64,000 nt of DNA from Tetrapyrgos nigripes (Eukaryota > Basidiomycota > Agaricomycetes > Agaricales > Campanellaceae), in the NCBI GenBank assembly GCA_013368315.1, contig JAACJM010000197.1:93842-157841 (forward strand). Reading direction: 5' to 3'. The notes under the pieces were generated by a model. The model was given only the letters and a program-made list of their open reading frames with translations, was not told where the DNA came from and made no database searches. A program made the position numbers and the translations under genes. Shown here piece after piece: positions 32,810 to 44,022 of the stretch; position 1 is the first letter of the stretch, and the number at the start of each line of letters is the position of its first letter.

Positions 32810-33012
32810 AACCCTTGTAGCACCTTCCGAACCTCTCTTGAAGTCTACCGAACACTTGTAGCACCTTCCGAACCTCTCTTGAAGTCCACCGAACACTTGT
32901 AGCACCTTCCAAACCTTTTCCTCAAGCGCAGCGAATACTTTGAAAGAATTTCCGAACCTCTGATCTTTGGCACCACTTTGGCCAAACCTCTTTTCAAGAC
33001 CACCTAACACTT
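32810..33012. repeat. CGAACACTT-type tandem repeats
   Basis: Units of about 39 bp with CTTGTAGCACCTTCCGAACC and TCTTGAAGTCYACCGAACAC occur two and a half times, then decay. The ACCGAA and CGAACACTT words recur in the inverted repeats of the element at 44,023-55,728 and at 43,440-43,690, suggesting a relic transposon end. Confidence 0.7.
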
Positions 33013-33584
33013 TGACACACGTATAGTAATATGAATGTATGATAAAAATATGTAGATATTGAATTTTTGCTTACTTTATTTGCTTGATGTTTTAGCACCT
33101 ATTGCCAGGGGTTTACCTGTGGGAATGATACTTCCGAATTGAGCTTCCCAGGCAGTCAGGACTCAGAAGAGGACAACATATCTCCCTATCTGCACAAGAT
33201 TCTACCATTTGGATTTCCGTTCTGGTTATGCTTTAGTATGGGATACATCAAGATGACATCTACTCAGACTTGATTTTTTCATTGATTACATATGTAGCAT
33301 ATCTATATCTAATCTACTGCGTTCCGAGTCTGTAGTTCCATAGTTACTGAACGTACCTTGCTAAACTGACACTGGCCAAACAAAAGACATGGCCATATTT
33401 ATAGTCTGATCCGACTGAATAGCTGCAGGACACATGTGTTACCATCTGTCACTCCACTTGGTGTATCATTCGCAGCAGCATACGTGATTGTAAACAATTA
33501 AGGAAGACAGAATGACAGTAGGTTAACGGTAACAAGCGACAGAAATAGGATCCAAACGAGAGTAGGTAAAATATCGATATGAAA

Positions 33585-34653
33585 TCACTGCAATTCCATC
33601 AATTTCTTGGTAATGGCACGGCAGATGCGGGAATGGAAGTGTATCAACGTGGTGTTCAGCATAAGAAACAGCTTAGCCCTACACCTTGGGTCCATCGATC
33701 TAAAAGAAAACTGCTTCAACTGATAGCCTAGATCAATAGAGAGCCCCCATTGGCCCTTATCAGCCTTTATGAGAGCGGGAAGTGTAGTGGAAATATGTTT
33801 CCATTCAGATTTGACAGCGTTGACACACTGAGCATGATTGTCACATTGAAAGAGTCCCCAATCATCATTGTCACCATTGGGTAGTCGAGGAGGGTGATGT
33901 ATTAGCTTGTTGAGAGTGTTTGCAAAGGATCCAGTCAACTGAGCACTGTTTAACTGAAGGATATTCTGAAAGACAGTCAGCAAAATAACAATAATGTGTA
34001 TAATATGAGCACGCACGTTCAAAGATCTCAGTGCTTTCTGGTTGAGAAATGATAGGACCAGAAACAAACATATGCCGCAAACCATCATAGACCCATGATT
34101 CTTGGCGATGAACTATACCAAGAACAATTTTGACATATGGGTCCATGGCCTCCCTATCAAGCGAATCAATCCCCTGGATGGCCAGCTCAACGCCAGGTTC
34201 CCATAGCCACATCTTGGACAGATGTAACACGCCAAGGTACTAGTGCGGGGGTCTCGTCGCTTTTGTGATGATAGAGTCACTGCAATACATAGACAGGTTG
34301 AACGAAGTCAAGGAGGAAAATGTGTCTAATACTTACATGTCGTAAATGGCATCGAGATAGGCTCCAAATTCTTCTGCAGTGATCCCACCAGGTGGTCCAC
34401 AAATTACAAGGGGATTGCTAATTGACAATCCTTCACAAGTTTCCACCGACTCATTCTTGATGTTCTCCAGGTAGTCTTGGAGAGGAGTAATGCGGGGAGC
34501 GAGAAGAAACGAGTGGACTTTGTATATGACATTCTCGACCTAATACTAGATCAATGACTGTGACAGAAAATGGAGTGTAACACCCACTTGAATGTATATG
34601 TCACCTGTAGGATAGAAAAATCTTGCATGTTCTACGATGGGGAGAGGTTCCAT
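33585..34653 (-). pseudogene. BTB/POZ-domain protein, one stop
   Basis: From ATG at 34,653: ARFFYPTGDIYIQ, intron, VENVIYKVHSFLLAPRITPL, EFGAYLDAIYD (BTB core, about residues 15-100). Then an intron, GVLHLSKMWLWEPGVELAIQ, DPYVKIVLGIVHRQESWVYD, another intron, and a C-terminal region GSFANTLNKLIHH, DWGLFQCDNHAQCVNAVKSE, MDPRCRAKLFL. The architecture equals the BTB gene at 53,739. An in-frame TAG (PPH-stop-YLGVL, near 34,240) breaks it. BTB domains mediate dimerisation and Cullin3 or chromatin contacts; the role here is unknown. It lies head to head with an integrase first exon. Confidence 0.72.
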
Positions 34654-34851
34654 GATTTCTAGAGACAAACAAGAAGGGACAGACGATGATGGAGAAAGAA
34701 AGAAAGAAAGGTGTGTTGACCACGAGTTTTACTGACCATATGCATGGAGTGGACGCTTGCATCAGCTAAAATTAGACACAGAAGCTTTGACAAATACTGG
34801 GAACTTCCGAAGTTACTATATGAACAGCACTGATAGAAGAAATCACTGATC
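34654..34851. promoter_or_regulatory. Divergent BTB/integrase promoter, relic copy
   Basis: 198 bp between the BTB ATG (minus) and the integrase ATG (plus). The same head-to-head layout with a 136-bp spacer occurs at 53,603-53,738. A GAAA repeat lies at about 34,697-34,708. No core promoter element was identified with confidence. Confidence 0.45.
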
Positions 34852-35125
34852 ATGGCTGGTCCAAATCCCGTTCTTCCATCCCTTCCCCAATTCCCATTGT
34901 CAGAAAACTATCCTGAAAAATCTTGGCCTCCAAACATCTATGGTGCTTATGATGAATTGAGGTCACTCTTTGCTCATGCATCCCAAGTTGTGAATGAAGA
35001 AGCTGATCCAACTCGAATTTCACTTCATGCCGAGCGAATAGCTGGTAAAGGAATGATAATTCTTTTTACCTTTGAAGAATTTGCAGAACAGAAGCATTTG
35101 CCAACTGACTGGATCACAGCATGTG
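34852..35125 (+). pseudogene. DDE integrase, first exon only
   Basis: MAGPNPVLPSLPQFPLSENY, IYGAYDELRSLFAHASQVV, DPTRISLHAERIAGKGMII and FEEFAEQKHLPTDWI align with the N-terminus of the intact integrase starting at 53,602 (MAGLPPLPPFPSSSTFPEK, ITIHAERIAGKGINILLTL, EEFAQTEHISTNWI). Similarity stops at about 35,120, where the opposite strand becomes a Mutator-like transposase. No catalytic domain remains. Confidence 0.75.
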
Positions 35126-36983
35126 TCCGAGTGTTGTCCTTCCAGTCCATAAAACAATCAACAAATGCAGATATAAAACCAAGTCGTTGTGCATCACTAA
35201 AATCAACAATCTTTTTGATTCAAATCAGTGAGATATAATTTAATTTAGTCTTGATAAAGAGTTCTCACCAATGCAAACAATTCATCTTTAATTTCCATGT
35301 CATATTCTAGTGCAGCTTCAAAAATGCTCTTAATCACACTAGTAAAATGCCAATGGTAATGCCGAGTGGTGACCCCATTGGCAAAGCTGAACATGCAGGG
35401 GACCCATCTATCAATTCCTGGACAGAATGTGGTGGTTGAAATCAACACAGAATTGAGGTCTGACCAGTACTTGTGTGCTCCATCTGTTAACATTCCTTCC
35501 AGTGGCAAAGGTCCTTCTATTAATACTGCCTTTGGCAAAAGTTGATCTCGCATCCACTTGGTGTGAAATGATATGACACATTCATCCTATTTGTTTGTTT
35601 ATTTATCTTAGTTACTGAAAGGTCCAAACAGGTAGATATTAGTGAACTTACCTCTCTACCCACAGTATTTTCTCTCATGATGACTTCATCACGGTGCCGC
35701 TTGATCCAAGAGTGGAACTGATTGATAAATGATGATCCAACTTCTGATTTTGCACTGTTTTTGAAATTCTTGCGGTGATATCGGAAAGTATCGGGGTTTC
35801 CAAGGCATTGTCCAATCTCTCGTGCTGATTTTGTTTTACCCTCAGAGTCTTTGCCAGCTGCATAGCTTTGCAAGGGAGTTTGATCTTGATTAATTTGAAG
35901 ATGCTCTTTGGTATCTTTTGACTCCTGGGCTGTCAGATGCTTGACGTAGGGAAGCCTGGGATGGTTGTGGGGTTGACCATTGATGTATCGATATTTACAA
36001 GTTGAGATATCTGTGCCAACCTGACCATATTCAATAAGGTAGGAACGGGATTCACAAGGGAAATGTTCAAGTGAGGCACCACACTGACACTGTTGTGTTA
36101 TTGTCTGCTTTTCCAGTGATTTAGCATGCGTTTTAGGTCGAGTGATGATATCACAATTTTCATTCCTGCACTGGAGTATACCGAGACATTGCTTGTAGCT
36201 CTCTCTGCCCTGGGATATTGTTTCACCATTCACTGTAAAACTTTGACCATTCTTTCCATTAGCTCCACTGGAGCCCCGTGTAGCCCACTGAACTGCAAGA
36301 TTCTTATGTGCACTAAAAGTCGAGTAGTCCAGGTCAATAGCAAATTTTCCATTTGGGAACCCATTCCAAAATCCACCTTCAAGCAAGTCAATGTGGGTGA
36401 ATGGCACACTCATATCATTTTTGTGACGACACTGAGGTGCTGGTGGAGATTCAAGTGGAACAAATGTAGTCAGACGAGCAGGATCTGTTAGATCTACAGG
36501 ATATACTGCTATATTTGTAGGGTGAGCTGGAGCAGATGGGACTATGACAGTTTTGTCTTGAATTGGTTTCTGCAGTGCTGGTACAGTAGATGGGGGCTGA
36601 ACAGTCAAAGGTGCATTATTCTGAGTGTTATGCCCAGCTATAAATTCACTCAGACACCATTCCACAGTTAAAGGGACTTCCACATACCATTGGAGATGCT
36701 TGTAATGTGATGCAATTGACTGTCACCAGTGCTTCCCTTCATTTTGGAAAAAAATCCAAGTCTGGATACAGAAATATGGCCAGCTTTCTACGCCAGCCTT
36801 GCTATAAAAACTTAGACTACATACTTGAACTATACATATTTGGAGGATGATACTTACAAACAAGCTCATCTTTACAAAAGTGAGCCAACGAAATGTTGAA
36901 AGAGTTGAAGATTCAAAAGTGTCCAGGTCACAAGTCCAAAACTTTAGCTTCCTGCACAAAAGGCCATCATTCTGATTACTCAT
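35125..36983 (-). pseudogene. Mutator-like transposase with GCM-type zinc finger, truncated
   Basis: A first exon MSNQNDGLLCRKLKFWTCDL at 36,983 splices to a long exon at 36,683-35,650. It holds a WRKY-GCM1-type zinc-binding region: KFAIDLDYSTFSAHKNLAVQ, CLGILQCRNENCDIITRP, CQCGASLEHFPC and a terminal PHNHPR. Then follow an Arg/Lys-rich segment and, after an intron at about 35,587-35,651, the start of a MULE-like core LTDGAHKYWSDLNSVLI with TTRHYHWHFTSVIKS. After a further intron it continues VDFSDAQRLGFISAFVDCF and ends at about 35,125, where integrase-derived sequence begins. The C-terminal half of the catalytic domain is therefore lost. Upstream of the junction I saw no internal stop. Confidence 0.65.
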
Positions 36984-37069
36984 AGCAGGTGGTAGGAGTG
37001 TTTGTATTATCCCATAAACTAATAGAAACAATGGTTTTTGACAAGAATAGGTTCATAGCAATGAAAAAT

Positions 37070-37106
37070 GGGTGTCCGCAGGGTGTCCGCAAGGGGGTGT
37101 CCGCAA
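37070..37106. repeat. GGTGTCCGCA short tandem repeat
   Basis: GGGTGTCCGCA occurs three times in 37 bp. Small and possibly part of an element end; nothing else nearby confirms this. Confidence 0.6.
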
Positions 37107-37243
37107 ATTTCTCATACCCGCTTCTTCCTCCTCCCAACCTCTCGCCCTCTGCCTCCGTGGCCCGTGCGCAGGATCTCCGGACCGTAAGCCGCGCATTACT
37201 AATCATCACAAGAGCGTCTGGCCGGGCTTCGCCCCGGCCATAA

Positions 37244-37452
37244 CACAGCGGGGCGCGGAGCATATTTGCCAGCTATTTTTGTGCGCTCTTAAATGACGGA
37301 TCTTTGCTCGGCCCCGGGCATACTCCATATGGAATATCGGCCTCAAATCGGTGCCATATGGAGTATGCCCAGTGCCGAGCAAAATCTTGGCAAAATCCGT
37401 CATTTAAGAGCACACAAAAATAGCAGGCAAATATGCTCCGCGCCCCGCTGTG
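37244..37452. mobile_element. Foldback element, 209 bp, TAA duplication
   Basis: Arms begin CACAGCGGGGCGCGGAGCAT and end with its complement; the middle pairs CATACTCCATATGG with CCATATGGAGTATG. TAA flanks both sides (37,241-37,243 and 37,453-37,455), as expected of a PIF/Harbinger-type MITE. Structurally like the foldback at 10,028-10,267 (CACNGCGGG ends) but with a different sequence. Confidence 0.85.
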
Positions 37453-37603
37453 TAAGAGTGAAGAAGTCCAGTATCAGTCAAGTAGACTACGCAGGCTTTT
37501 TGGAGAATTTGCAGAAAACAAACTGTATGACGGTGAGATCTCATCGATCTTAAGTTTGAAACATTTGATGATTAAATAATCCAATCCAATCATCGCAGTA
37601 TGC

Positions 37604-37991
37604 CAAGGGGGTCCGAAAAAAAAATTTAACGACCGGGGGTCGGAAAAAAATTTAGTGCCTCGGTTGAGGAACCTACCTACCTTACCTTCTATATAAGGTA
37701 AGTTCACACGAGTTTACCTGCCAAATATAGTATGTGCACATGACCTAAAGTCTCGTGCTTTGCCGGACAGTCGGAACCTTACCCGGCTCGCGCTCAGAGA
37801 TACTGCATAATTGTCATAAACATCTGGTGAGCATATATTTATGCGTTTAACTTCACAGCTCACCAGATTGACACCCGCCAGCATGCTTGCCAGCTCCAAA
37901 TTAGTCGGTAAAAAAAAAAAAATTTAAGGGCTTCGCCATGGAACCTACCTACCTAGCCCCGGTACGGGATTCTCCGGCCCGGACCCCCTTG
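37604..37991. mobile_element. MITE, 388 bp, 8-bp duplication
   Basis: Ends CAAGGGGGTCCG and CGGACCCCCTTG are inverted repeats. CAGTATGC flanks both sides (37,596-37,603 and 37,992-37,999). The 8-bp duplication fits the hAT superfamily. Inside are A-rich tracts beside each end and a partial palindrome (CATCTGGTGAGC and GCTCACCAGATT). No coding content. Confidence 0.85.
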
Positions 37992-39234
37992 CAGTATGCT
38001 TCACCGTAGTCTCCATTTCGTAGCTCACAATTTCTCTGCTTCATGCACTGGAGTCCAGATTCTAGGTTATCTTCATTGACTCCTTAATGCCTCCGTGGAT
38101 TATGCAAACCTCCCCCAGTGACCCCCGGGTCGGAAATCACATTCTTAAAGTGTGTCCGTGGATCAGCCATGTAGGTCTATGTACTAATACATCGCTTTTC
38201 ACCTTATCTAACTGTCAACCACAGTACTCCGTGAAAGGCATGATGTGTGGACAACGAACAGAAGGATGTTGAGCGAATGATAGAAAATTTTCTGTATATT
38301 GCACAGACCAATGCTGAGTGTATGCCCATCATAAAGAATATGGAGAATACCACGTTGGAGATAGTACTTCCATCCCACAGTCAGCGCGCTAAAGGACGTC
38401 TGCAAGTCCTTGACATTGCTATCGGCCCCCTTTTTCCCTCTTTAACTCTGGCGGGTATGACATTGTAGCCTGTAGCCTGTAGGCGTCAATGCAGTCACAG
38501 TTTTATTGGTAACTGAACTTAATATAACAGTACGAAGAGATTAATTTCTCCCTGAACAGGAACTGTACAGTGGAAATGACAGCAGATTGTATGGAGGCCT
38601 TTTCCTGATTGAGACCTCAAGGACCTCAATTCCGAGGGCTTTGACAGCTTCGGGACAGGCTTGCACTGAAGGCCACTGAAGGCTGTAGCATAGACACAGA
38701 TAGGGGCAATTGGAAATTGTGCATCAGTAAAACTGGAGATGTATAATCGGCGTTCCACCATGTGGATTATACCCGGGAATACAAATGTCCGGCTGTGTTC
38801 CACAACCCCCGAGTGCATTTTCGGAACACTCCAATATACCAGAATATACCAGAATATACCTCTGTCATACCTCAGATTATACGCTCATTCATGCATGAAT
38901 ATACGGCTTTCTGGATGCTCAAATGTGCTGCTTTTTGGAATGCCGCCTGATATATGTAAAAAATCAACAAAATTTGTGTATTGCAAGATCTACTGAAGTA
39001 CAGTGTATGTATCTGACTACAACATATATCAACCTCCAACGTCCCACCTTCCAATACTCGTGATCCTGCAACCTACACTAGGAGATCCCAGTATCCACAA
39101 CCTAGTCCCTCTCCTAATGACACCTACAAAAGAGCCCTAAGTTAAGCACAGAATAGTCTGGGAGAAGTGACGACACGTACCTAGCAGCACTGAACAAAAA
39201 AATATCCAAAAAGCACTTGAAACATAAAAGGTCA

Positions 39235-39480
39235 TGAGCGAAGTGAAGTCTCAAGAAGAAAAATGGACATACCTGCACGTATCCATATGTATACGCTATG
39301 ACCTTACGCCTGCCACGTAGAAAATCGAATGAAACCTGGTAAGTAGTGAGCACAAGTAAGAGAAGAAAAAACAAACATACCTGCACATGTACATATGTAA
39401 CCGCCCTGGTATACAGCCCTACACCCTGCCACGTACATAGAAATTTGAACAAAACCTGCTATGTATGGAGTGAGCACAAG
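39235..39480. repeat. Two-copy diverged tandem repeat
   Basis: Two units of about 115-130 bp share ACATACCTGCAC, CATATGTA, CCTGCCACGTA and GTGAGCACAAG blocks. Confidence 0.65.
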
Positions 39481-40597
39481 GAAGAAATGACGGGAAAGAG
39501 TATATAACTACCTATAAGTTGCATTGGCCCTCAGCGGCCAAGAGAGAGAGGGTAAAGGGGAGTAGAAAGGGAGGAGACGGAAGGGAGACGGTGGAGGAAG
39601 AGAGCAAGGAATTGTTGACGTGGAATTTCATTGAAGTCCGATCAATGGTTACCGAGGGTTTGATGGTGGCTTTGAACTATATAGTTTGCATTTCCGGAGT
39701 TTTAAAATTCTCGGGTGCCAAGCCGATATCAAACTTCATTCATTTCAGTCTGTATGACGGAAATACCATGTGTATATTCGGGGGTGGGGCTCGCTTGGTA
39801 TGACAGGGTATGACCGTGATACCAATATACCGGATATACCGATTATAGACTTCCACTTTTACTGATGACTGGGGCGGAGCACGCGGTCTAGAAGCTGAAG
39901 GTGATGACAAAGAGGTACAAATGAAAGTACTCATACATGAGTGAATATCGTCAGCGAGGCTCTCCGGGGCGAGCGAGGCCTTCCGGGTTTCCATAGAAGT
40001 GAAACGACACAGAGTGAGAAACATGTTTAGTAGTAAAGTAACGAAACCAGTTATAAATGGACTTGACGGGTAGATTGTACGAGGGCAACGGAGGCAAAAG
40101 TCACGGAGACGAGAACTGATCGTGCCACGGAGGCGTATGATCGTGAGGTGGATAGCCCGGAGGTCCTACGCACGGAGCAGCGTATGGGTATAAATTAGAA
40201 AGAGAACGATTATTCTTTTGTAAAGAATCTTTAAAATATATGAAATTGAAGCTGGAACTGGAAATGAGGGAAGGGGGAAATCAAGATTCACCAGCAGGGG
40301 CTGCGGTGCGGTGCGGTCCAGTTGGTCGAAGGTTAGAGGTTAGGGTTACAGTCGATCGTCCCCTGGGAGTTTCCCTCTGTCAACTGGACATCCCTACCTA
40401 CCGTCAGGAGATTTAGGCAGGGGGTTCGCCAGTGGCAGCGGAAATCCGAATTAAGTATTAGGTGATCGTGGCAAAGCAGGACTACAACACACTGGGATTT
40501 CTCTAAACTCATTTCGCATCACCCCTGCGTACATCTCAGTGGATCTTCTCTTCCCAGTATCCCAACTAGTTTTTTGGTCTTTCCTCGAGTCTCACTG

Positions 40598-40727
40598 TCT
40601 CAGCTCGTAACGCTAAGTCAGAATTGCCACATGGTAGTAGGACACTACCACTGCTGTACTTTGTCTCAGATCGTAACGTTAAGTCAGAATTGCCACATGG
40701 TAGTAGGACACTACCACTGCTGTACTT
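40598..40727. repeat. 66-bp tandem duplication
   Basis: The block TCGTAACGCTAAGTCAGAATTGCCACATGG... occurs twice in tandem with two substitutions, so it is recent. It includes a short inverted repeat (GGTAGTAGGAC and CACTACC). Confidence 0.9.
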
Positions 40728-41031
40728 CTTCAAGTTTCAAGACCTTCGCACTCTCGTTCCCTCTTTCTCTACAATGATGGTACTTTTTTAACCTATGAGT
40801 CTTTGTGCTTGTGCAGCCCTCTGGATGAAAAAATCTCCAGTACAACGCGCTGTCGTTGCAGGTGGATGATCGAAACAGCTCACGAGGTATTTCGAGATCG
40901 TTTCACGATGTCGTTGCGGTCGATGTAACGCTTGTTTGAAATGCGTCAAAAACGAGCACTCTAACCCTACCTATTTGGATACATATTCGACCAAAAACCA
41001 ACTGTCGCCGTCATACATACCGCACCCATTT

Positions 41032-41040
41032 TTTATAAAA
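41032..41040 (+). promoter_or_regulatory. TATA-like box
   Basis: TTTATAAAA lies about 62 bp before the start codon of the DUF6534-type gene, followed by a CT-rich stretch. A candidate only. Confidence 0.35.
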
Positions 41041-41101
41041 CACAGCAATCAAGCCGACTTACCTCCATTGACAACGGCTCCTGCTTTCTTTCGCTATCAC
41101 C

Positions 41102-42500
41102 ATGTCTTCAGACCCCAACTATGATGCTCACCTCGGTCCCACCATGGGCGGTCTCTGGTGGGGATTGCAAGTCGCTACAATGTGCGTATTCATCGATACA
41201 TCTGTACCTGGTCTGGTCTCATATTCCTCTTAGTCTTTGGGGTGTAACTGTGACTCAGACGTGGAATTACTACGAAAACTACAAAAAGGATCATATTCTC
41301 CTAAAGTTGCTAGTAAGCATCAAGTTCCGAATCTTGCTTTTCTCTCTTCTCTTACTCATTCATTGGTCTTACCATCCAGGTTGGTGCAGTATTGCTAAGT
41401 GATACGGCGCATCAAGCGGTCATTTTACACGGAAGTGAGTCTTCTGGTCTATAAAATTTCTTCACAATCTGATTCCTTTCACAAGTGTACACCCATCTGG
41501 TGGCAGGCTGGGGGAACCTAGAATCTCTCAAGTATGTCGGCGCAACGATGTATCAGGACATTGTTCTTAATGGTCTTACGGGGTGAGTCCATCGCTCGCT
41601 CGCTCGACTTGAGCTTAACTTTAGGCTTACTATGCACCCACCTGCCAGTGCTCTTGTCCAAACATACTTCGTCTACCGTATCTGGGTATTCTCCAAAGGC
41701 AACATTCCAGTTTTTCTGGTAGTTGGTGGGATGGTGGTGGCACTACTCGGTGAGTCTATCACCTCAGATTGAGATTTGAGATTCTGAATTCTGAATACTA
41801 TCAACCCCATCCATCCATCTTCCAGTCCTCCAACTGGTATTTGCTGGTATCGGAACCACCCTCTACCCACAGTTTGCCCAGATGGGTCCTTTGAGGGGAC
41901 TCAACTTGGCTATCAACTCTCTCACTGCAGTAACCGACGTCTCGATTACCATCTTTGTGTGCTACTATCTAAACCGTTCCAAGACGGGTTTTAGGCGCTC
42001 GGAGACCATCCTGAACAGACTTGCTGTAATGGCTGTGAACACGGGTGCGGTCACATCGATTTGGACGATTATTATCCTCATCTGCGTGAGTTACGTACTG
42101 TCTTATTTTCCAGAGTCAAGCTAACGAATCCACCTTAGTACCTCTCCCTGCCCGGAACTTATATCTACTTTGGAATGTACTTGGTCATTGGTCGCTTCTA
42201 CGCAAATTCCTTGATGGCTACTCTCAATGCGAGACAGAAAGTCAAGGCATTCGCTGATGGTACCCAAGCGGAATCATACAAACTATCCCAAGCTACACCA
42301 GGGACAATGGGTGGAAATGAGGTATGGTTCTCTTCTTCCTGTGTACGAGAAAAAAAGTCCTCATCAAGCTTGTTCATTTCGTTTAGGCAGCGCCGGTTCA
42401 AGTGCACATGATGATTGAGACAACGAAGGATATCGAAGCCAATCAAGAACATGAAGATAGTAACTCATCAGTCTTTGATGGACGTCGTCCAAAGTGTTAA
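41102..42500 (+). CDS. DUF6534-type seven-helix membrane protein
   Basis: Eight exons (41,102-41,181; 41,234-41,312; 41,380-41,434; 41,486-41,582; 41,649-41,749; 41,826-42,085; 42,139-42,321; 42,387-42,500) give 322 aa with all phases consistent. Motifs: LGPTMGGLWWGLQVATILWG, TQTWNYYENYKKDHILLKLL, LLSDTAHQAVILH, ALVQTYFVYRIWVFSKGN, TDVSITIFVCYYLNRSKTGF, NRLAVMAVNTGAVTSIWT, YFGMYLVIGRFYANSLMATL, and a polar tail with a Glu/Asp-rich end. This is the standard layout of the DUF6534 family of Agaricomycetes (LGa..G, Q.yyY..., N.R). Function is unknown, likely plasma membrane. No lesions, so probably a live host gene in an otherwise transposon-filled region. Confidence 0.85.
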
Positions 42501-43439
42501 AACTGTCGACGACGCGACGATCTCATTCTCTGGAAATTTTCATTGGAGATTATTAGAAGACTGGTTCTCACTCTCCTTGGTATATTATTCGTGTTTTACG
42601 ATGGTCACTTCCCCACTTGAAGCCATTTGTCCATATTCTTGCTATCCCGTTTCAAGTTTATCTCTCACTTGTTTTGATCCCGGATCTATCGTATCTGTTG
42701 TCCTTTCATTCGTTTTATCAATACTTTCATATTATGATCCGAGAGACTCCCTCACTTTATTATTCTTCCCTCTTTCGTCTACAATCACTGGTCTACGGAT
42801 TATTATCAGTTGATCTTTATGTTACATACCCCTCTCTACGTCGTTCTGCTCATAATTTATGACTGAGGCCAAAGAAGCAGATAGAGGCAGAAGACGGAGA
42901 ACAAGGACAAAAAGAAAACGAGAAAGCTGTACAAGCATGTGTACCTGCGTATGAACATTGAGCATCTCGAATGGGCCAATATGAAAAGGTCAGAAAGGTA
43001 AAAAAAAAGTTTGGACAGAGAAGGTGACGGTCACGACGACACGACGTGATAGCGACTGTGATGGGAGGAGTGAAAGCGTACCTGTAAAGGTGAACGGAGG
43101 ATGCTCAGTGAGGCAATGGGGGAACAAAAAAGAGAGTAAAGCTCAAGGTGGTAGGTAGCCTGGTAGCTTCTGAGAAGGACAATAATGAGTAGCGGGGAGC
43201 GAGGGGCGAGGAACGGGTAAACGTAGGTTGTAGCGGGGAATCGCCGCCGTGGAATAGTGGGTGGAAGGTGGAGGGTAGTGCGTAGACCGTGGAGGGCGAT
43301 ATAGTAGCATATCAGCATTAGGAGGAAGATGAGGAGGGACGGACGAAAGGCTTGAAAGCTTGGATTTCGTGGATATGCTTGTAAATCGTGGACAAAATTA
43401 TCTCCCGAACTTTCCTCTGATTTTTACCCTTTTCGCACT
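42501..43439. other. No supported gene
   Basis: 3' flank of the DUF6534-type gene. Open frames on both strands are short and without motifs or splice-linked continuation. Confidence 0.5.
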
Positions 43440-43690
43440 TCCCCAGGCCGTTTTCTCCTGCCGAACTTCTCTTCAAGCCAATCGAACATTTGTTGCAGGA
43501 TCGCACTTCTCTCCGATAATTCCCGCGAACACTTTGAGCGTGACGCGTGACATCTCTCCTCTCCCCAAATCTAGCTCACCGAACACTTCTAGTAAATACT
43601 TCTCGTCGCGCGAACACTTCTCGTCGTCGAACAAACACTCTAAGCGTGACGTGACAGTGCTCACATCTCTCCGTTTTCCGAACTTTCAAA
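43440..43690. repeat. CGAACACTT-type repeat block
   Basis: Repeated CGAACACTT, CCGAACTT and GCGTGACGCGTGAC words, the same vocabulary as the inverted repeats starting at 44,023. It may be a remnant of an earlier copy of the same element's end. Confidence 0.6.
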
Positions 43691-43769
43691 TTCCAACGCA
43701 CACCATCATGTTACTAGAAAGCTTTGTAGTAGATCCATTTCTCTGCAGAGGCCACGCACGGGGAGGGCA

Positions 43770-43885
43770 ATTTTTTTTATGTACCAAATTTGGAGGGCGA
43801 GTGTCCCACGCTTCTTTCAAAGCCACAAGCGCAAGTGGTGCACCAAATTTGGAAGGCGGATGTCCCACGCTTCTTCTCAATCTAC
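43770..43885. repeat. Two-copy tandem repeat
   Basis: ACCAAATTTGGAGGGCG, TGTCCCACGCTTCTT recurs with a spacing of about 62 bp. Confidence 0.75.
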
Positions 43886-44022
43886 GACAACAGTCAAAGA
43901 GTTTACTCCGCACAGGACACTATGACATTGGAGTCAGTATGACGAAGTATGTCATCGGGGAGAGTCGGAAATTAAGTTTCCGCAGCAAACAATGAGGCCT
44001 GCAGGGCCTGAGGTCCGAACCT

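Larger units (their letters stand above)
38000..41031. other. Gene-poor repeat region
   Basis: No supported gene. Contains AATATACC short repeats (38,830-38,857), a diverged two-copy repeat at 39,235-39,480, GCGGT repeats near 40,308-40,318, and a 66-bp tandem duplication at 40,598-40,727. Confidence 0.5.

Noticed and set aside
38740..39850. TIR element defined by GTATAATC and AATATACC words
   Set aside because: Matches are short, AT-rich and do not line up as one pair of ends; no target duplication.
40325..40345. GGTTAGAGGTTAGGGTTACA as telomeric repeat
   Set aside because: Only one TTAGGGTTA occurrence, no array, and genes lie on both sides.
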